Source: Gorsachius magnificus
Lineage: Eukaryota > Chordata > Aves > Pelecaniformes > Ardeidae
Length of the DNA: 64,000 nt
NCBI GenBank assembly: GCA_034008185.1
Contig: CM067084.1
Coordinates: forward strand, 64,556,599-64,620,598
Direction: 5' to 3'
The notes beneath the pieces were generated by a model. That model was not told where the DNA came from. It did no database searches and saw only the letters and a program-made list of their open reading frames with translations. Positions 39,501 to 54,500 of this stretch are shown here, piece by piece; positions within the stretch are counted from its first letter, which is position 1, and the number at the start of each line of letters is the position of its first letter. Made by a program: the position numbers and the translations under genes.

Positions 39501-42500
39501 AAGATCACTCAAATATGACTACACATACATTTTCATATAATATGCACTATCTATAATTTCTGCGGGTTTGACTATAAGATTGCTTTGATTTTCAAAATAC
39601 GTAACATTTAAACAAAAATTAAAAAGGTCAAATTCTGAGACATGACTGTCACTCTAAATTCTAGAGGCATAGTATTAAGATGTACACACTTAATTTTTAA
39701 TAGAAGACTAATCTTTCAGCAGAATTTGGATTGAAAATAAGCATAATATCATAATGAAATGCAGGATAATGAATTGTATCTTTCTGAAGTGTCATTTCTA
39801 ACAAGCTTGAGGTGTAGATTATTAAATGACTAATAATTTCACATAAGAATGCTAAGAACTTTATTTCATAATTCATGAAGTACATCTGGAGTAATTGTAC
39901 TGTGTGATTAAATAACTCAAGATTAAAAATGCTCACAGCATGTTTATCTGCTGGCATAGTGAGTTTCAAATGAATCATTAATTTTCTGTTTCACTGGGAT
40001 TTACATTTTATCATTTACATACTGTCTGTTGAAGTAATACACATGACAACAGATGAATTGTGAGATTTTTTCAGCAGGGATCTAGCTAGCTATTAATTAG
40101 CATAATGGAGTCAATACTATGTTGTCTTGACCTGATATGCCTTAACTAATCACAATCATTTGTTACTGTTTTTAACAGTTTCGAAGCTTTAGAAGCTTTC
40201 CAAGGATGGCGACATGTTCTGAAAACTTCAGCAGCATTGAAAATCAGCCTTTGTGGTGCATTTACCAGCAGACACAGAGAACCCAAAGATTAACACCAAA
40301 ATTATTTCAGCTCAGTAGTTTTCCATCCTGTTATTACACTTAAAAACAACCTACCAGAAACCATCTTTTTCTCCTTCCTTCAAATGACAAGTTCCGCCAT
40401 GGTGGCACGGGTTACTAATGCAAGCATGAATGGGAATATCACAGTCTTGACCCTATGCAGGGAACAACAATTATAATTTAAGATGAAAATACAGCCACTA
40501 GTGGAAGGGAGCCAAATAAAACTTAAAGGTTGTTACGGAGAAGCTTACACTGCAGTAAGCTTTTTCCTCTTCCTTCAATACCTACCTTGAAACCATATGG
40601 GCAAGTACATCTATAGAAGTCAACTGGATCATTGTTGCAGGTTCCATCATTTTTACATGGATTTGATAAACAGGGGTTACACTTAGCAAGAATATTAACA
40701 TCCACAGGCCCTTAAAAATACAAATTCAATAGTCAGAAACCAGCAAATTTATATTTGACAGGATATATCTGCCACATTGCTTTAAATTTTAAAATGAAAT
40801 CTATATTTTAGACTTTGTGGTGTTTCTATATGAATGGAATGCTGGACTGTCCTTAATTCTTTTGACATGACCAAATAAATTTGGGGTTAAATTTTTGGTT
40901 TAATTATCACTTTTTTTTAAAAAAGAAGCTGACCCCCAAATGATTCCCATATCCCCATTCTCTGAAATCTGTACAGTTCTGATCCATGGTAATTACCTTC
41001 CCTTTGTATTAACAAAATGAAGAATACAATTGCAGCTTTTGTCTCTTTAGGGAATAAAAATTGCCTATGAGGAAAAGGGCTATCACAGTTTGCAATCCCA
41101 CCCTTGACAGTGTTACTGAGAACACTATTTTTAATGTATTTTAGTTTTAATTTATTTTTTATCGGCAGGATCACAGAGATGGCAAAACGAACCAGTAAAA
41201 TTACCTGTAAGTTGGTTGAACATCTGTGAGCTGTAATGTAAATTGCATCGTGCAAGCTATCTCACCGTAAATAGCTCTATATTGCGCCTTGCTCCCTTAT
41301 GGAGTCAGCCACAGTTCTGTGCATTATTGCATTAGTTGAACCCACAAATAATGCAAACTGTACCATGAATCTATGTGCAAATGAGGGCTGCAATCCATGT
41401 CTGAAGTCTAGTTTCTTATATTAATGATTATAATGGCAGAATTCAGAATGAATATTGACAAAATTTTAAGTTTCAGAAGCCAAACTTAGAGCTTTGGCCT
41501 ACATAAACCTTATCCTTATTATATAAATATCTTTTATATATTTATTTATTTTTCTGTTGTTTCACAATTTTAATACAGCCTTTTCATGGTGAATTTTCAA
41601 TTTAGGAACCATCAATTTTTTTTTTTTTTTTTTTGTCAAACAACTAAAGAAATCACTGGTTATTTGTTAAAAATTAAAAATAACCTGTGTATAAATAATG
41701 ATTCATTTTTATACACTTTGTGATAGACAAAAGATTGATTACTGTACCTATTAAGAGAGTGAACATACATTCTCTACTATCTCCAGCTCTATTGCTTGAT
41801 GACATTACTGTCTCCAACTTGCTTTCAGATTTCACCTATGAAGAAAACCCTTTAGTTATCCACAGATGATCTGTACATTTTAAGGAATAACCAGTGATTC
41901 CTTCCAACGACACAAAACCCAAACTCCTGAGACCTACTGGTGGAACTGCCTGATTCCTCCGTAACAGGTTTTACTCAAAATGAGTCAGACTGAAAAGTTT
42001 TCCACGCTAACAGGGCACTTTTACTGAGATAAGGGTTTTTTGGTTTTTGTTTTTTAACTTAGATTTCTTAACTTTCTTTACAAATTTTTCTTCGCAAAAT
42101 TAATCTCAGATAAGTCACTGTAAAGGAGATGGTATGGAAGGAAGCCAGGTGATTATAAGGATTCAGTAAGGGGTGTTAGACAGGGAGAGGTTGACTTCTT
42201 TTTTTTTTTTTTTTTTTTTTTAAATCTGCAGTTGCTGGCACCCTTCTGTGTCACAGCTTGCAAGCAAATACAAAGAGATAAACACTGTAATCTGTGATAA
42301 GATGCTTATTGCCAAAGCCACAGGCTATATGGATCATTGACTGTTCTTGTCTTCATTATCTTATTTTGAAAGAGAAATCTATACCTGATTAAAGTTTCTG
42401 TTAGACCAGCAAACAGCAGAGGTAAAAGAGTTGAAACAAACACCATAGAATTAACATCTAGAAAGTCCTGGCTGTGTACTCTAGACTATTGCTGATGATT

Positions 42501-45500
42501 GCTACAGTACATTAAGAGGTTCTGTAAAAAAAAAAAAAATAAATAAGGCACATACTAAGAAAGAAAAAAAAAAAAAAAATTGTAACGCTGTGCTGTAGCC
42601 TGGAAGTCTATGCTTCCTTGCCTCAACTGTTTATTCTGAACATCGTATCCTCTTTTCTACTTATGCAACAAAATGCTAATTATTTGGCATGAATTAAAAA
42701 ACATTCAGTAACTAAGGTTATTTTCCTAAACGGATTGGTAATCTAAATTTCACTTCTGAAAGAGAGCCAGAAAATGAGAACAAGATAGTAGAAAACACTG
42801 TATCTGATTTTGTGCTATGTTTATGTCAAACTATTATCTATTTAGTACCCAGTAAAAGTTAAGGTTTTGATTTATGGTTCTTCAGTTTTAAAATCAAAAA
42901 ATGGAAATGTTTCAGATATTTTTACTGGAACCTCTTTTCTGGAACTTCTTTTCATTTGCACTATACTGTTCCTTTCCTCTTTCTGTTTGCATGTGTTAAA
43001 AGACTTGTATATGAAAAAGAATTGCGTTCATAAGCTATAGTTTAGTTTTTCTTATTGTAGACATATATATTCTTGAATAAGCCCTAACTGGAAAAAAATC
43101 CTTAAATGAAAAAAATAAGCAGTGTTCTTTTGTAAACAGTGAAAAACCAACTGTGTTTTACTGACAAACACACACACATTGCTATCTAATATTTCTGAAG
43201 AAAAACACAACACAAACACTCTCAAAATCAGCTTCTAGAGAAACCTGTTGCAAGAAAAAATTGAAGCTCTGACTTTTTATGACTCAGGAACTCCTATTCT
43301 CTCTTGCCTATGGCCTCAAAATCAGTACCTTCACTGAGTCACTTACATTACAGCTGCTAATGAAATCACCCCTTTTAGTACAATGCAGTAGAAACAATAA
43401 TTTCTGTTGGATAATTTTCAGACCTCAAACCCAGGCTTCTAAAATAACAAAACTTTACATACAATATGTTAAATGATGTATCATGAAGAGTCAGCTGTAA
43501 ATTCATCAAAGGGGGAAACAAACAGTAAACATGCATGTCGTAGGAAAGAAGTCTTCTTGAGGTACACAAAAGGAAGGTCAGAAGGTCCATTCTTAATCAG
43601 ATCACCCATTCCAATTCTAGTTATAACCTTACCTGGCATCAGAAAACCACAAGGCCCTGGAATCTCTAGAAGCAGGGCATGGATGGTAAAGGGGTAAAAG
43701 TAAAAGATTGAGAATCTGTTAGAAGCCATATAAAAAAGAAAAAGGCACCCATAAACCTAGAAAAAACAACTGAAAGAAGAAAATACTAAGGGATGGTTCC
43801 TGGAGTAGAAGAGTTCATAAAATTAGAGTAAGGTACATTGATTTTATGGAGCTTTGCAATTGAGATGAGACTTCATTTTAAAATGCTCATTTTCACTGGG
43901 AACTATTCATTATGTAAGTCAAATTCAAGCACCCATTTCACTTTCAATTGAATCCGGAGATACTGATAAGAGGGAATTACATGCTACTCTTCTCCTGTAA
44001 ATATACACACAACAGCAGACCATCAACAGATATATCTGAAAACAGTCCTCTCACTCATAGCCCAAAATTTTGGTTCTAATAGGAAATAGCATCTTCCTAA
44101 TTTCTATTCAGCAGTTCATTTTTAAACAAAAGACAAAATGACTTATCTTTGAGTAACAGACACATAATGTCTTACAGCGCCATCATGTCATTGAAAAGCT
44201 GCTGATTTGCAATCTGTAATTATGAGCATCTTCATAGGACAGCGGCGGGAAAATTATTTTCACTCAAAGATATCCATAATACCAGATCTCCACTCTTGGA
44301 AGTGAAACAATTACAGTTCTTACTCTGCATAATAATATAAAGGGTATTTTCAGATGGGCAAGAGGGAGTAAGATATACTTTCTGGATTGTCTGATAGAAA
44401 CATAACGATGATTGTCGGCATAGCTGGAAAACAACCAAACAAGTCACTCATGTCCCTGCAAATATTCTTTCACTATATCCCTACAGCAGTGTGTAATAAA
44501 AGCATATCTGCAATAATGGTCAGTGGATGCTTATAGAGAAAATTATCAGATTAGCCAGCAAATATCCTATCTAAAATCAGACTAAGGGACTTTGCAACAG
44601 ATGAGTGTCATATGCAATGAACACCGGCATGACCTCAGAGATGTACTGTTGAAAAACTGCAAGAAGGATTTGGAGGGAGAGACAATTAATTGGCACCACA
44701 CACAACAAAATGGGTTCAAGTGGGTTTTGTTTCCAAAAAAAGTTTTTTGACAGAAAGCCTAAGGAGAGAAGACTAAATAGGATGAACATGCAGTAAAGAA
44801 CAACTTTGGATGAGGCAAACTCTGACAAAGTCCCACTGCTTTTTTAAGGAAGAAATTACGAATGGATTAAGCTCACTTTTGAAGATACATTAAGAGATGA
44901 ATAAATCAAAATAGCTTGAAGACTACCTAGACTGTGAGAAAAAGTTAATTCTACAAGACTTAAGATCACATTTATGTGATGCCTCAGAAATAACTATAAG
45001 CTTAGTAAAGGCTTACAAGTATAAGCACACACAGTTTGTTGGTTTGTTTTTTTTTTTTTTCCCCAGTTGGGGATTTCAATGTTTCTAAATGAGGACCAAG
45101 AAAAATGAAGCTGTAGCCAAAGTTTTCATTGTTTTCAAAATATTTAAGAAGGGAGAAGTGGATGGAATAGGGGAAGATTAAACAGTAAAAAAACCCAACT
45201 TTTCTCTTACACATGAGTAAGGAAGGTACTTCTCTAACCAAAAGAGAGTAAGGTTCCAAAAAAGAATCTAGGAATTAACAGACAATAACATAAGTTGTGA
45301 TATAAATGCCAGCAACACTGGTACCAACATGGAGATAATACTTGTGGTCCAAACCCTGAGAAACCTCCCCATATAACAAACATTTTAGAGTGGGACCTCT
45401 GTAGAGGTAATCACATCTCTTTATCTACTTTTTTGTGCTTTCTTCTGAAATATCAGAGAAAGCATTCTGGACATATTGCTGCAATTACGTACCACTGAGA

Positions 45501-48500
45501 TAATGCAGACTGCAAGGGTTGTGGATGTATTTACAGTTTTTACTATACACAGTCTGAAGGAAAAGGACACTCTTTGGCTAAGGGAAGTGTAGACGTTTAA
45601 ATTGTAGTTCATGACTGAGATAGTACCAAGTACCTATGGACATCCGTGTACTGCAAGTCCAAAGACTTTTTTTCTCCATGTACTCATAAAAAACCCCCCC
45701 ACAAACAGGCATTGAAGTCTTTAAAATAAATACGAGTTCCTGAATGGAACCAATGGCTACATCCCTCAGTATGAGGAGGCTGAGTGAAGATGCTATAATA
45801 AATGTATCTAGAGCACACAGGACTTTTATTTCACAGCTCAACTATTTGTAAAAATTCAAAACTGACACTCCAAAGAGAAAAAAACAACAGTACCTTGGCA
45901 AGTAAATTTTTTAGAAGGAGTTGTGAGAAGAAGTTTATCTGCCATTTCTCCAGGTCCAGCACAACGTGCAATACCAGGTTCCTTGTATTCTGATTTTACC
46001 CAGTCAGATAGCCACTGCATGTTACAATCACAATAAAGAGGATTTGCTCCAATAGCCCTATGGAAAACGGACAAACAGAAAGGGAATAAAGTTTTAAATA
46101 GGTGCTTTTTAAAAAGAGAACCCAGAAAACAGATTGGCAAACCACAAACCTGCCCTCCCTCCACCAAATTGACCCTAAGAGCATGAAGTGTCTGGATCTG
46201 GGTTCTAAATGGAGAAGTGACAGTTTCAGCAGAAAACTTGGCCCAGAAACCTAGCTATTCTTAGCTGCATTATGTGTGAACTTTGGAGAGCTAATACTAA
46301 CTAGCTCTGTTTCACTGTTGGTAGGTAATGGCCAAGATCAGCTGCATCAGCAGAATGGAACTGATATTGGGAAATCAAGTTAGCAAGAATAAAGTCTTTA
46401 TTCTGAAGCAACCAAGGCATCCCCACAGAGTTCCACCCTGATATTTTTCCTTTTCAGTTTATGACTCCCAGGCTGGTACAAACCATCTGTTTCTAAGCTC
46501 CCAAATTTGATTTAATTATTTCCTCTTTGGAGCTCTCCCACTGAACTCACAGCTATGTGCAGAATTCTGTAAGAGGTCTCTGCTGCATAAGTAAATAAAA
46601 CTGCATTATCCTAGCTTTGTGGTAGTTACGTAAGAACTGCCCCACTATGAAAGCAAATCCATTTCTTTGAATAAATCTGGGGTTTTTTAATTAAAAAACA
46701 ATTTAGCTAGAGATTTTTCAGAATTAATTTTTTTAAAGGCTTTGTAAGTGTCTATTTTCCCTGCTAGAAACTATAAATACTCTTGAAGCTCTAAGAACAA
46801 TGATATGTTGTGTAGTTAATTTGGCAGAAAGAAGCACTGTGCTATTCTATAAAGATGTACTCATACTCCTTTTAAGAAATACAATAATCATAGAACTTTC
46901 AACAGATAATCCTGACATGGGCACGCACTGTCAAATGACAGTATTAGAACTCCCTCCTTCTGCAGATGTTTCGGTACTTTTTTCAGATTGTTCCACAACT
47001 TTGGACCAGTGGGTCTTCCAGAGATACATGAAAATCTTTGGCAAGCAGAGGCAGTAGAATCTACCGCTGCTGAAACACTCTTTTCTGCCATACTGAGCAG
47101 GAAGCCCTCTCTTAATTATTGCCACATACTTCCAGCTGAACAGAAGAAATGATGAGGCTTAAGTCAGAGTAGTAACAAAATTACTTAACCCAGTGGCATG
47201 CAAGGAGAGATACCTAGAATTTGTCCATTCCATATTTGCAGGAGTGAATGTCAGCCTGAACTGAGATAACACAATTGCTCTGCTAAAATCAGAATGTTAG
47301 TAAGGATAACTGGTAGCCATTAAGAAAAAAATAACAGCAACAACAATCAAATCTATTTAAGTTTTACTGATATTTCATGCAGATAAGCTAGTTTAATAGT
47401 AGCATTTGAATGAATTATCAATTACTTAAAGCTTAATCAGTATCATCAAATTTCTCAGAAGTAGCAAATTAAATGTAAATGTCCAGTACTGAACTAGAAG
47501 CAGATAATTAAGTTTTTAACAATGGCAGCTGTTCAGAAACATAAACCCCAGATATATCTAAAGGCACTAGTCAACTTACACCTCAATTGCAAGCAAAGAT
47601 TTAATAACTATCCGTAAGCACAATCAGGTTTACGGATAGGTATCTTGTTCCAAGTTCCCACTGAAAACTGAAAACAGGAAAAGTATTGCCTCAAATGATG
47701 TTCTAAAACCAGATACCATGTATTTAATGTCAACTTAACAGACATGGACACAGAACCATAGAATAATTTAGGGCACTCTCGAGGTCACCTAGTCTCCCCT
47801 CCTGCACAAAGCAGAGCTCACTTCAAAGTCAGAGCAGGGTTGCTCAGGGCTGCATTCAGCTGAGCTCTGAAAACCTCCAGGGGTGGAGATTCATCTGCTT
47901 CTTTGGGCAGCCTGTTCCAAAGCTGAACCACCCTCACAGTGAAGAATTTTTCATTATGTTCAATCGAAATTTCTCTTGTTGCAGCTTGTCACTGTTGACT
48001 CTTGTTCTTCACCGCGCACCTCTGAGAAAAATCTGTCTCCACCATTGCTATAATCCCCTTAGAGACTGAAAGACTATTAGGTCCCTCCTTGGCATGTCCT
48101 TCTCCAGGCTAAATAAGCCCAGTTCCTTTAGCCTCTCCTCACAGCTCATACGATCCAGCCACCTTTCCACCTTAGTTGCCCCTACCCTGGATTTGCTCTG
48201 GTTCATACACATCTGCTTTGTACTGGAGAAACTGAACACACATCCCAGATGGGGCTTTAGGAGGGCCAAGCAGAAGGGAGTGACCACTGTCCTCAATCAC
48301 CTGGATGCTTGCTTTCTAATTCAGCCCAGAGCATCTTTAGCCATAAGGGCACTTGGCAGTTCAATTTGCTGCCCACCAGGAGGCCCAGGATTTTTCTGCT
48401 GAGCTGCTAGCCTTCTGGCCAGTCCCCAGCCTGTACTGATGCACGAGCTTGCTTCCAGAGCAGGCCTTTGTATTTTATCTTTGTTCAACTATATGAAATT

Positions 48501-51500
48501 TGTTAAACATAACATAAAAAACCCAGTCACCATCTGAATACTTACAGGTGTGATAATGCTGAAAGATCATTAAAAGCTCCTTCAGGAACAACAGAAATAT
48601 CATTTCCATGTAAAGACCTTAAAAAGAAAATAAACAGAATAATATATATGCACAAAAATCAGCAGGTTAGCTTTGCAAATTTCATCTTTGGTAAACAGTT
48701 TTCAGCTTTTCAGATTTTTTTTCTTACAGTTCCTCAGTGTTTTCAGCTGTGTTTGGTTTTTTTTTTTTTTTTTAAACACTCGAACTGGAAGCCTATTGAT
48801 TTTTTTTCATCCTGAATTTCCATAAGAAGTGTTAATAATATGATTCTTTTTAAATTGAAAGAATAAAGGTCAGCAAAAGTAAACACACTTCTGCAAAGTA
48901 CTGACTGGATTTAGGGATAGCAGAAGAGTTGTTATTTCTGACTTTTTCAGCAACTCCCTGAAATTCTCATTAATTATGTTCATACTTATTTTTAATCTTT
49001 CATGGATTCATGGAAAATACAGGCATTGACTGTTCATTGATGTAAGTATTAAGGTTGTTGCCCTAATATGATAGTAAATTTAAAGAACTGAAGACCTTAT
49101 TAAGCTTCCATACAGGGACTAGTGTTATCTCTCTTCCAGCAAACCTGCACAAAAATCTCTCCCTTTCCATAAATTCATTCACTTACATGTATATTTAACA
49201 CATATAGAATTATGGTTCTTGAAAATATCCATATTTATATAAAATAATTGATGTTATGTGGGCACACTTAAATAATGTCATGCTTGAGACATTTAATCCA
49301 AATGAGCTATTAAATGGTTATAAACTACCCAAATGGAAGCAAAAATTACATGTTCTGCTGAGGACTTTTGAGAAAGAATTTTTTCAGTTTTGTGGTTGGT
49401 TTTTTTCCTTAATGACAAACTGAAGCTGTAAACTAGACTGGCTGTTCTTTATTTTCCTTCTTGTGCCCTTTCAAGCATGTTTTTCCTAGTGGCAAAATGG
49501 AAAGTTTTCTTGGAACCAAAAGTAATTTTATTGATTTTCAATAGTAAACCATGATGTAAAGGTTTTGAAAATAGTCCCATATTAAATGAAACAACAAAGA
49601 AAGAAATTTATTGTTGGAACAAAAATATTCAATATTCAACTGCAAAACCCCCTTATATATACTGAGGAATTTATGCATATGGCTTTTTTTTAGAATTTAA
49701 TGCTTATAAAAAGGGAGAACATAACACAAAAAAGAACCCAAGATTAAAAGCAGATAAGAAAAAAGTGTATGTTTGTATATAAAATGTTGTCCAGGATCAC
49801 AACTTCTTGTGTAGCATTTTGAGAGTATACTTTGCTAGAATGAAGTAGCTTAGATTTTTAAGGCCACATAATTAGCACTTCTCAAATACTTGGTAAGTTT
49901 TAAAATCTAGTAGTGACTTCCTACAGATTTGCTAACTGTTGCACACAAATAAAAACCTCTGGAAAATAGCAATGGTTAAAAAGTAATACTTACAACAGCC
50001 TAAGTGATTTCAACCCATCAAAAGTCCGTGCAGGGATACACCTCAGGCGGTTGTAACTAAGAATTCTGAAAAATATATAAAATACTGTCAGCAAGTATAT
50101 CAGCCATTCAGTAAACAATACAGAGTGTGACCAAACCCAGCTTTTGCACACATAGCTAGTTAGGAAACGTTATTTTACAGCCTCCACAACAAGCAAGCTT
50201 TACTATCAAAAAAATGCCCTCTTTTTCCAAGACAGTAAACCCACTGTAATGCTTCCAAAGAGTCACTGTTACATTTTTAAACTTACAAGGTGAGCAGCTG
50301 AGTCATGTTGCTGAAGCTCTGATTAGAAAGAGTGCTGATTCTGTTGTTACTTAAATCTCTATAAAAAATAAATTCAGAAATTCAGACCTTAAAACAACTG
50401 CCCCAGTCCTGAAACACTGTAAGTTAAACTGACAGACACATTATTTTTATTAGTAGAAGTAGCATCATCATTGGTATCAATATTTAAAGCAGCACATATT
50501 TTTATTTTCACATGCCATATACAAGCCCAGCGAGCATTTAGCTTGATCAATGAAAAGCATTTTCATTTCAACACAGATGAAAAAGCAGCGCAATGCATTC
50601 TTGTACAACAGCAATGTCCATCATGCTACTGAGTTAATAATGCAACTCTACATGAACCCAAGTATAGAAATTAAAGTGATGTTTTACAGTGGAAATCATT
50701 CTAGTCATGTCCCTAATGACACCTGAGTAAATATCATCTAATATTCTACTTAACACATATATGCTGAAGACATCAAAGCCCAGAGCTATTATTATAAAGA
50801 ACACTATCTATGATTTCTAGAGAAAGCCTTAACATCTTTCTTGTTGTTCAGTATTCTAATGAATAAAATCTTAAGCATAAGTATGATGGAAGCTGGAGTA
50901 GTATGCTGGTAGCTTCAAAGATAGTAGCTTCAAAGAAGCTTTGAAGAAGCTGTATTAAATGTGAATACTGCTTGTTCTTTACTCTCATTCTGTGCTTTAG
51001 TTTTCATTTTATATTGACTATTTCACTATTGTTTACTGTATTTTGTGGTGAAATACAGCATTTGTTTCTGAGGGCACCTTGATTTTTTAACTTAAGACTA
51101 TTCTTGAATAGCTATGCAATATACATATTTCTCTCCTTGAAATTTCATGAAAGCATGTCAGACAATTTATAAACAATTTTCCTTGTTTATCTGGCACTCA
51201 GGAGACTCGTATGTAGAAGAACTATGCATAGTGTCTTGGTTTTCAAAACACAGGCAAGTAACATTCTCAACTTCATAACAGAAGTATGAGGATACATTCA
51301 AAAGAGACTACATTCAGAAGAGACTACATTCAGAAGAGACTACATTCAGAAGAGACTACAGACCACAGGTCCGATAAATACAGACTGTTAATGCTCATTT
51401 TATTTGCACTTTATTTACTGTTCATCTATAATTTTATTACATTTGTCTGCTAAATTGTTTGTGTGTATTTTCTGAGTAGGAGATAAAGTTATATGATTTC

Positions 51501-54500
51501 TGGCTGTGTTTGTCCAAAATAGACAATGAGTACCTAACCTCTATAATGGAAGCCTTGTCACTGTGACTAATTAACCTCATCTCTAGACATATATCCAATC
51601 TGCACTGATACTGTTACTGCAAACGGTCCAATCTATACACTTGCTTCTTGTACTGAGGTTCCAAAGTTTGTATTTTCTGTGTGCTCCAAGTTAGATCTTG
51701 TATAACTTCCCTAAAAATCCACAAAATTCCCCTATAGGTTCTACACTGTACATTTGAGAACATTGAAAGGGGTTTTTCCTGATGTTATTTGCAAAATACA
51801 AGAAGTTTTGGAAACATGTTTTTTTAAATTTGTGACCGTGACCACATTTGTCTAGCATGAGGTATATAAAGGAAATCAAGTTCTTGTTTTTGAATGCCAA
51901 ACCATTTTCAATTTTTGCAAAAAAGCTCTAAACCCATTCAAAAAGAAATTTAAGGGATTTTGTTACTCCCCTCCACTTTTTATTCTGACTATAATGAAAC
52001 CACAAACTGCTTTCAGAATGTTACACAGTTCAACCTCAGCTGGTATAAATTTTTATAGTCCTAACAAAGGCCATGGAATTACAGTCATTTACATCAACAG
52101 TCTTCCTGTTTCTCTCACTGTACTCTTACAAAGTACAGAAATCATATTCAAATCATTCATGAAGCAGAGGTAATAAATTTTAAAGCAGCTAGTGATTTGC
52201 CTCAAATCACAGAGTGAGTCAGCAATAGAGTTGGGAGTGAGGCGTTCTAGACAAGCTCTCTTCTATGATCATTAAACCATATATTGTGGGAGAAACAGAA
52301 GGGGTAACATTCAAGTGTGACAACAGCTGTATGCGCTATTCCTATACAAAGCATACCAGGAAGTGAAGAATATCACAGAATGTTTCTTTTGTAAATTAAA
52401 TAATTCTAGTGCCTTTATGGAGCTGCATAACAAAATGCTGTATTACCCCAACACATTTTGTAAATGCTCACATCTCTTTTCAGGTTAACTGTAATTTCTG
52501 CTTATTTACTCTGTGATGTAATCACTGGAATAAAATAACCCTGTTTATAAAACGTGACCAAGTATATTATACGTAGGATGTGATAAGCAGAATAAAATAT
52601 CCTCCATTATAAAATGCGGTTGGGTATTGTATTTACTAAAAGACACGATACATTTTATGTTTTTCTTCTTATAACTAAACCCAGGTATAATGGAGTAGGT
52701 CTTTTTGGGTTGGGTTGGGTTTTTTTCATTCTAGTAGAGAGTGTTGGCCTACAACTACTTACATGAGTGTTAAATGCTTGTAGTTGGAAAGCTCTTTTGG
52801 AACAAGGGTAAACTGATTTCCATCCAAATAACTACAAGAGAAAAATAAAACATAGATTTTTTTCATGTAAACAGTAGCATCTTCATCCACTAATCTTAGA
52901 ATCCATCAGTAAAGTTAATAACAAATGAATACATAGTATTTCTGTTTTATAAGAAACCTTGCTCACAGATTTTGTTTTTTAGAGACACAACTGGACCTGT
53001 AGCCTAAGATCCAAATGCTATTGTATCATATACTATGAATATTATGAAGTAACAGTAATAACAACCAACTCTTACATGGTAGTTTCTATTATTTCATAAA
53101 GACTTTGCAAAACGAGGTCTTTAACATCTCCATTTCACACACACTTACAGGTGAAAAGTAAATCTGACTTCTGCAAGTCTCATTAAGTATGTATTTTGAG
53201 CTATCGGGTAAATAGAAACAGACCTTGACATTGCAGAGGTAGTCCTTTACAATAGAAACAGCAAGGGCTGTCTAAGCTCTAACAGCATTTGTTATGCCTG
53301 CAGTTCAGGTCACCTTCCCTAATTTCTCCCTGTATATCTCATGATGTATCAGGCATGACATACAACAAGCCTATACCTATGGAGTATGTTAGGGACTAAA
53401 GACAGTGATCAATTACCCTTCACTAGAAAAGTCAGATTTTTTTTTTCCTCTTTGTAGGTTTACAGCTCCTGTAATTATATTGCTTGCTCTTCTTCCATGC
53501 TCATAATTCTCAATAACAGACTCGTTCATCCTTGGAGATAACAGGTGCAGAGCCATCAAACAATATTGGCACCTGAGTTAGAGCCAAAGGATGGTAACAA
53601 GCCTTGCCTAAGAAGCTTCCAGTGTGCAGCCAGTCAATACAAAGTGCAAGTGGAGGGGCTCTTCATGTAACCAGGGCAAGTAGTTCAGAGATGATAAAAG
53701 TGCTGAATTTACCTGATTCTCTGAAACAGAGCAGACAGCGGCCAGAAGATTAAAGATCGTTAGTTTCTCAAATGGGCCAAATTACTTCTATGGTGGTATT
53801 ATGGTGGTACTACTTGTGCCTCCTAGTACCCAAGTAAAAACTATACCCCCATTATTCCTATACAAAGAATATATTTTAGGCAACCAAATACTTGGAACAC
53901 ACTTGAGTTAAGAGCAGCCTCTAATAGAGACATCCTTAGATTAATTTTGAGCTAAATGTCTTGAAGTATTCTGCAGAATCTGTGGAAACTTTTGTCTTAC
54001 TAAATGGATGGGCTGAAACATAGTTAAACTTAATGAAATAACTATTTACATGTAAACAAAATCCTTTCCTTTTTTTTTTCCCCCCTTGGACCATGGTTTC
54101 ATTAGGACTGCTTGCCAAATCCAAAGTATATGTCTAAACAGTTTTGTGCTTACACTACGTTAATAGCATTACGTAAGTGGCAGTGAATGGAGCAGGGCTC
54201 ATATACTTAATTTTTAAAAAAGAAACCAACAATATTTAAACTTTTTGAAGGGGTAATTATTCTGAGAAAATTCTTTTGTTGACAGATAAATTAGGATATA
54301 TTGCTTTAGCTTCATTAGTACTGAAGTACTACAAGTATCCACTTGGCTGATAAAAATTCCTCCTTGTTCAAATAAAGCAACTATTAAGATATTTTATGAA
54401 ACACATGAAGAGTACATCTCCGAAGGGTTACGCATGCTAGAAGAATCAATAAGTACACAATTGCTAACAGGGACCACCTCCATTATCCTTTTGAAATGAT

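Larger units (their letters stand above)
46058..48545 (-). other. SLIT2 intron W9-W10
   Basis: A 2488-nt intron containing a CR1 fragment (47751-48502) that ends about 45 bp from exon W9, and a 10-bp perfect inverted repeat at 47608-47639. Nothing else was recognised. Confidence 0.87.

Noticed and set aside
45421..45841. Minus-strand open frames in the W10-W11 intron
   Set aside because: They have no similarity to Slit domains or any family I recognise, and no cysteine or LRR pattern.
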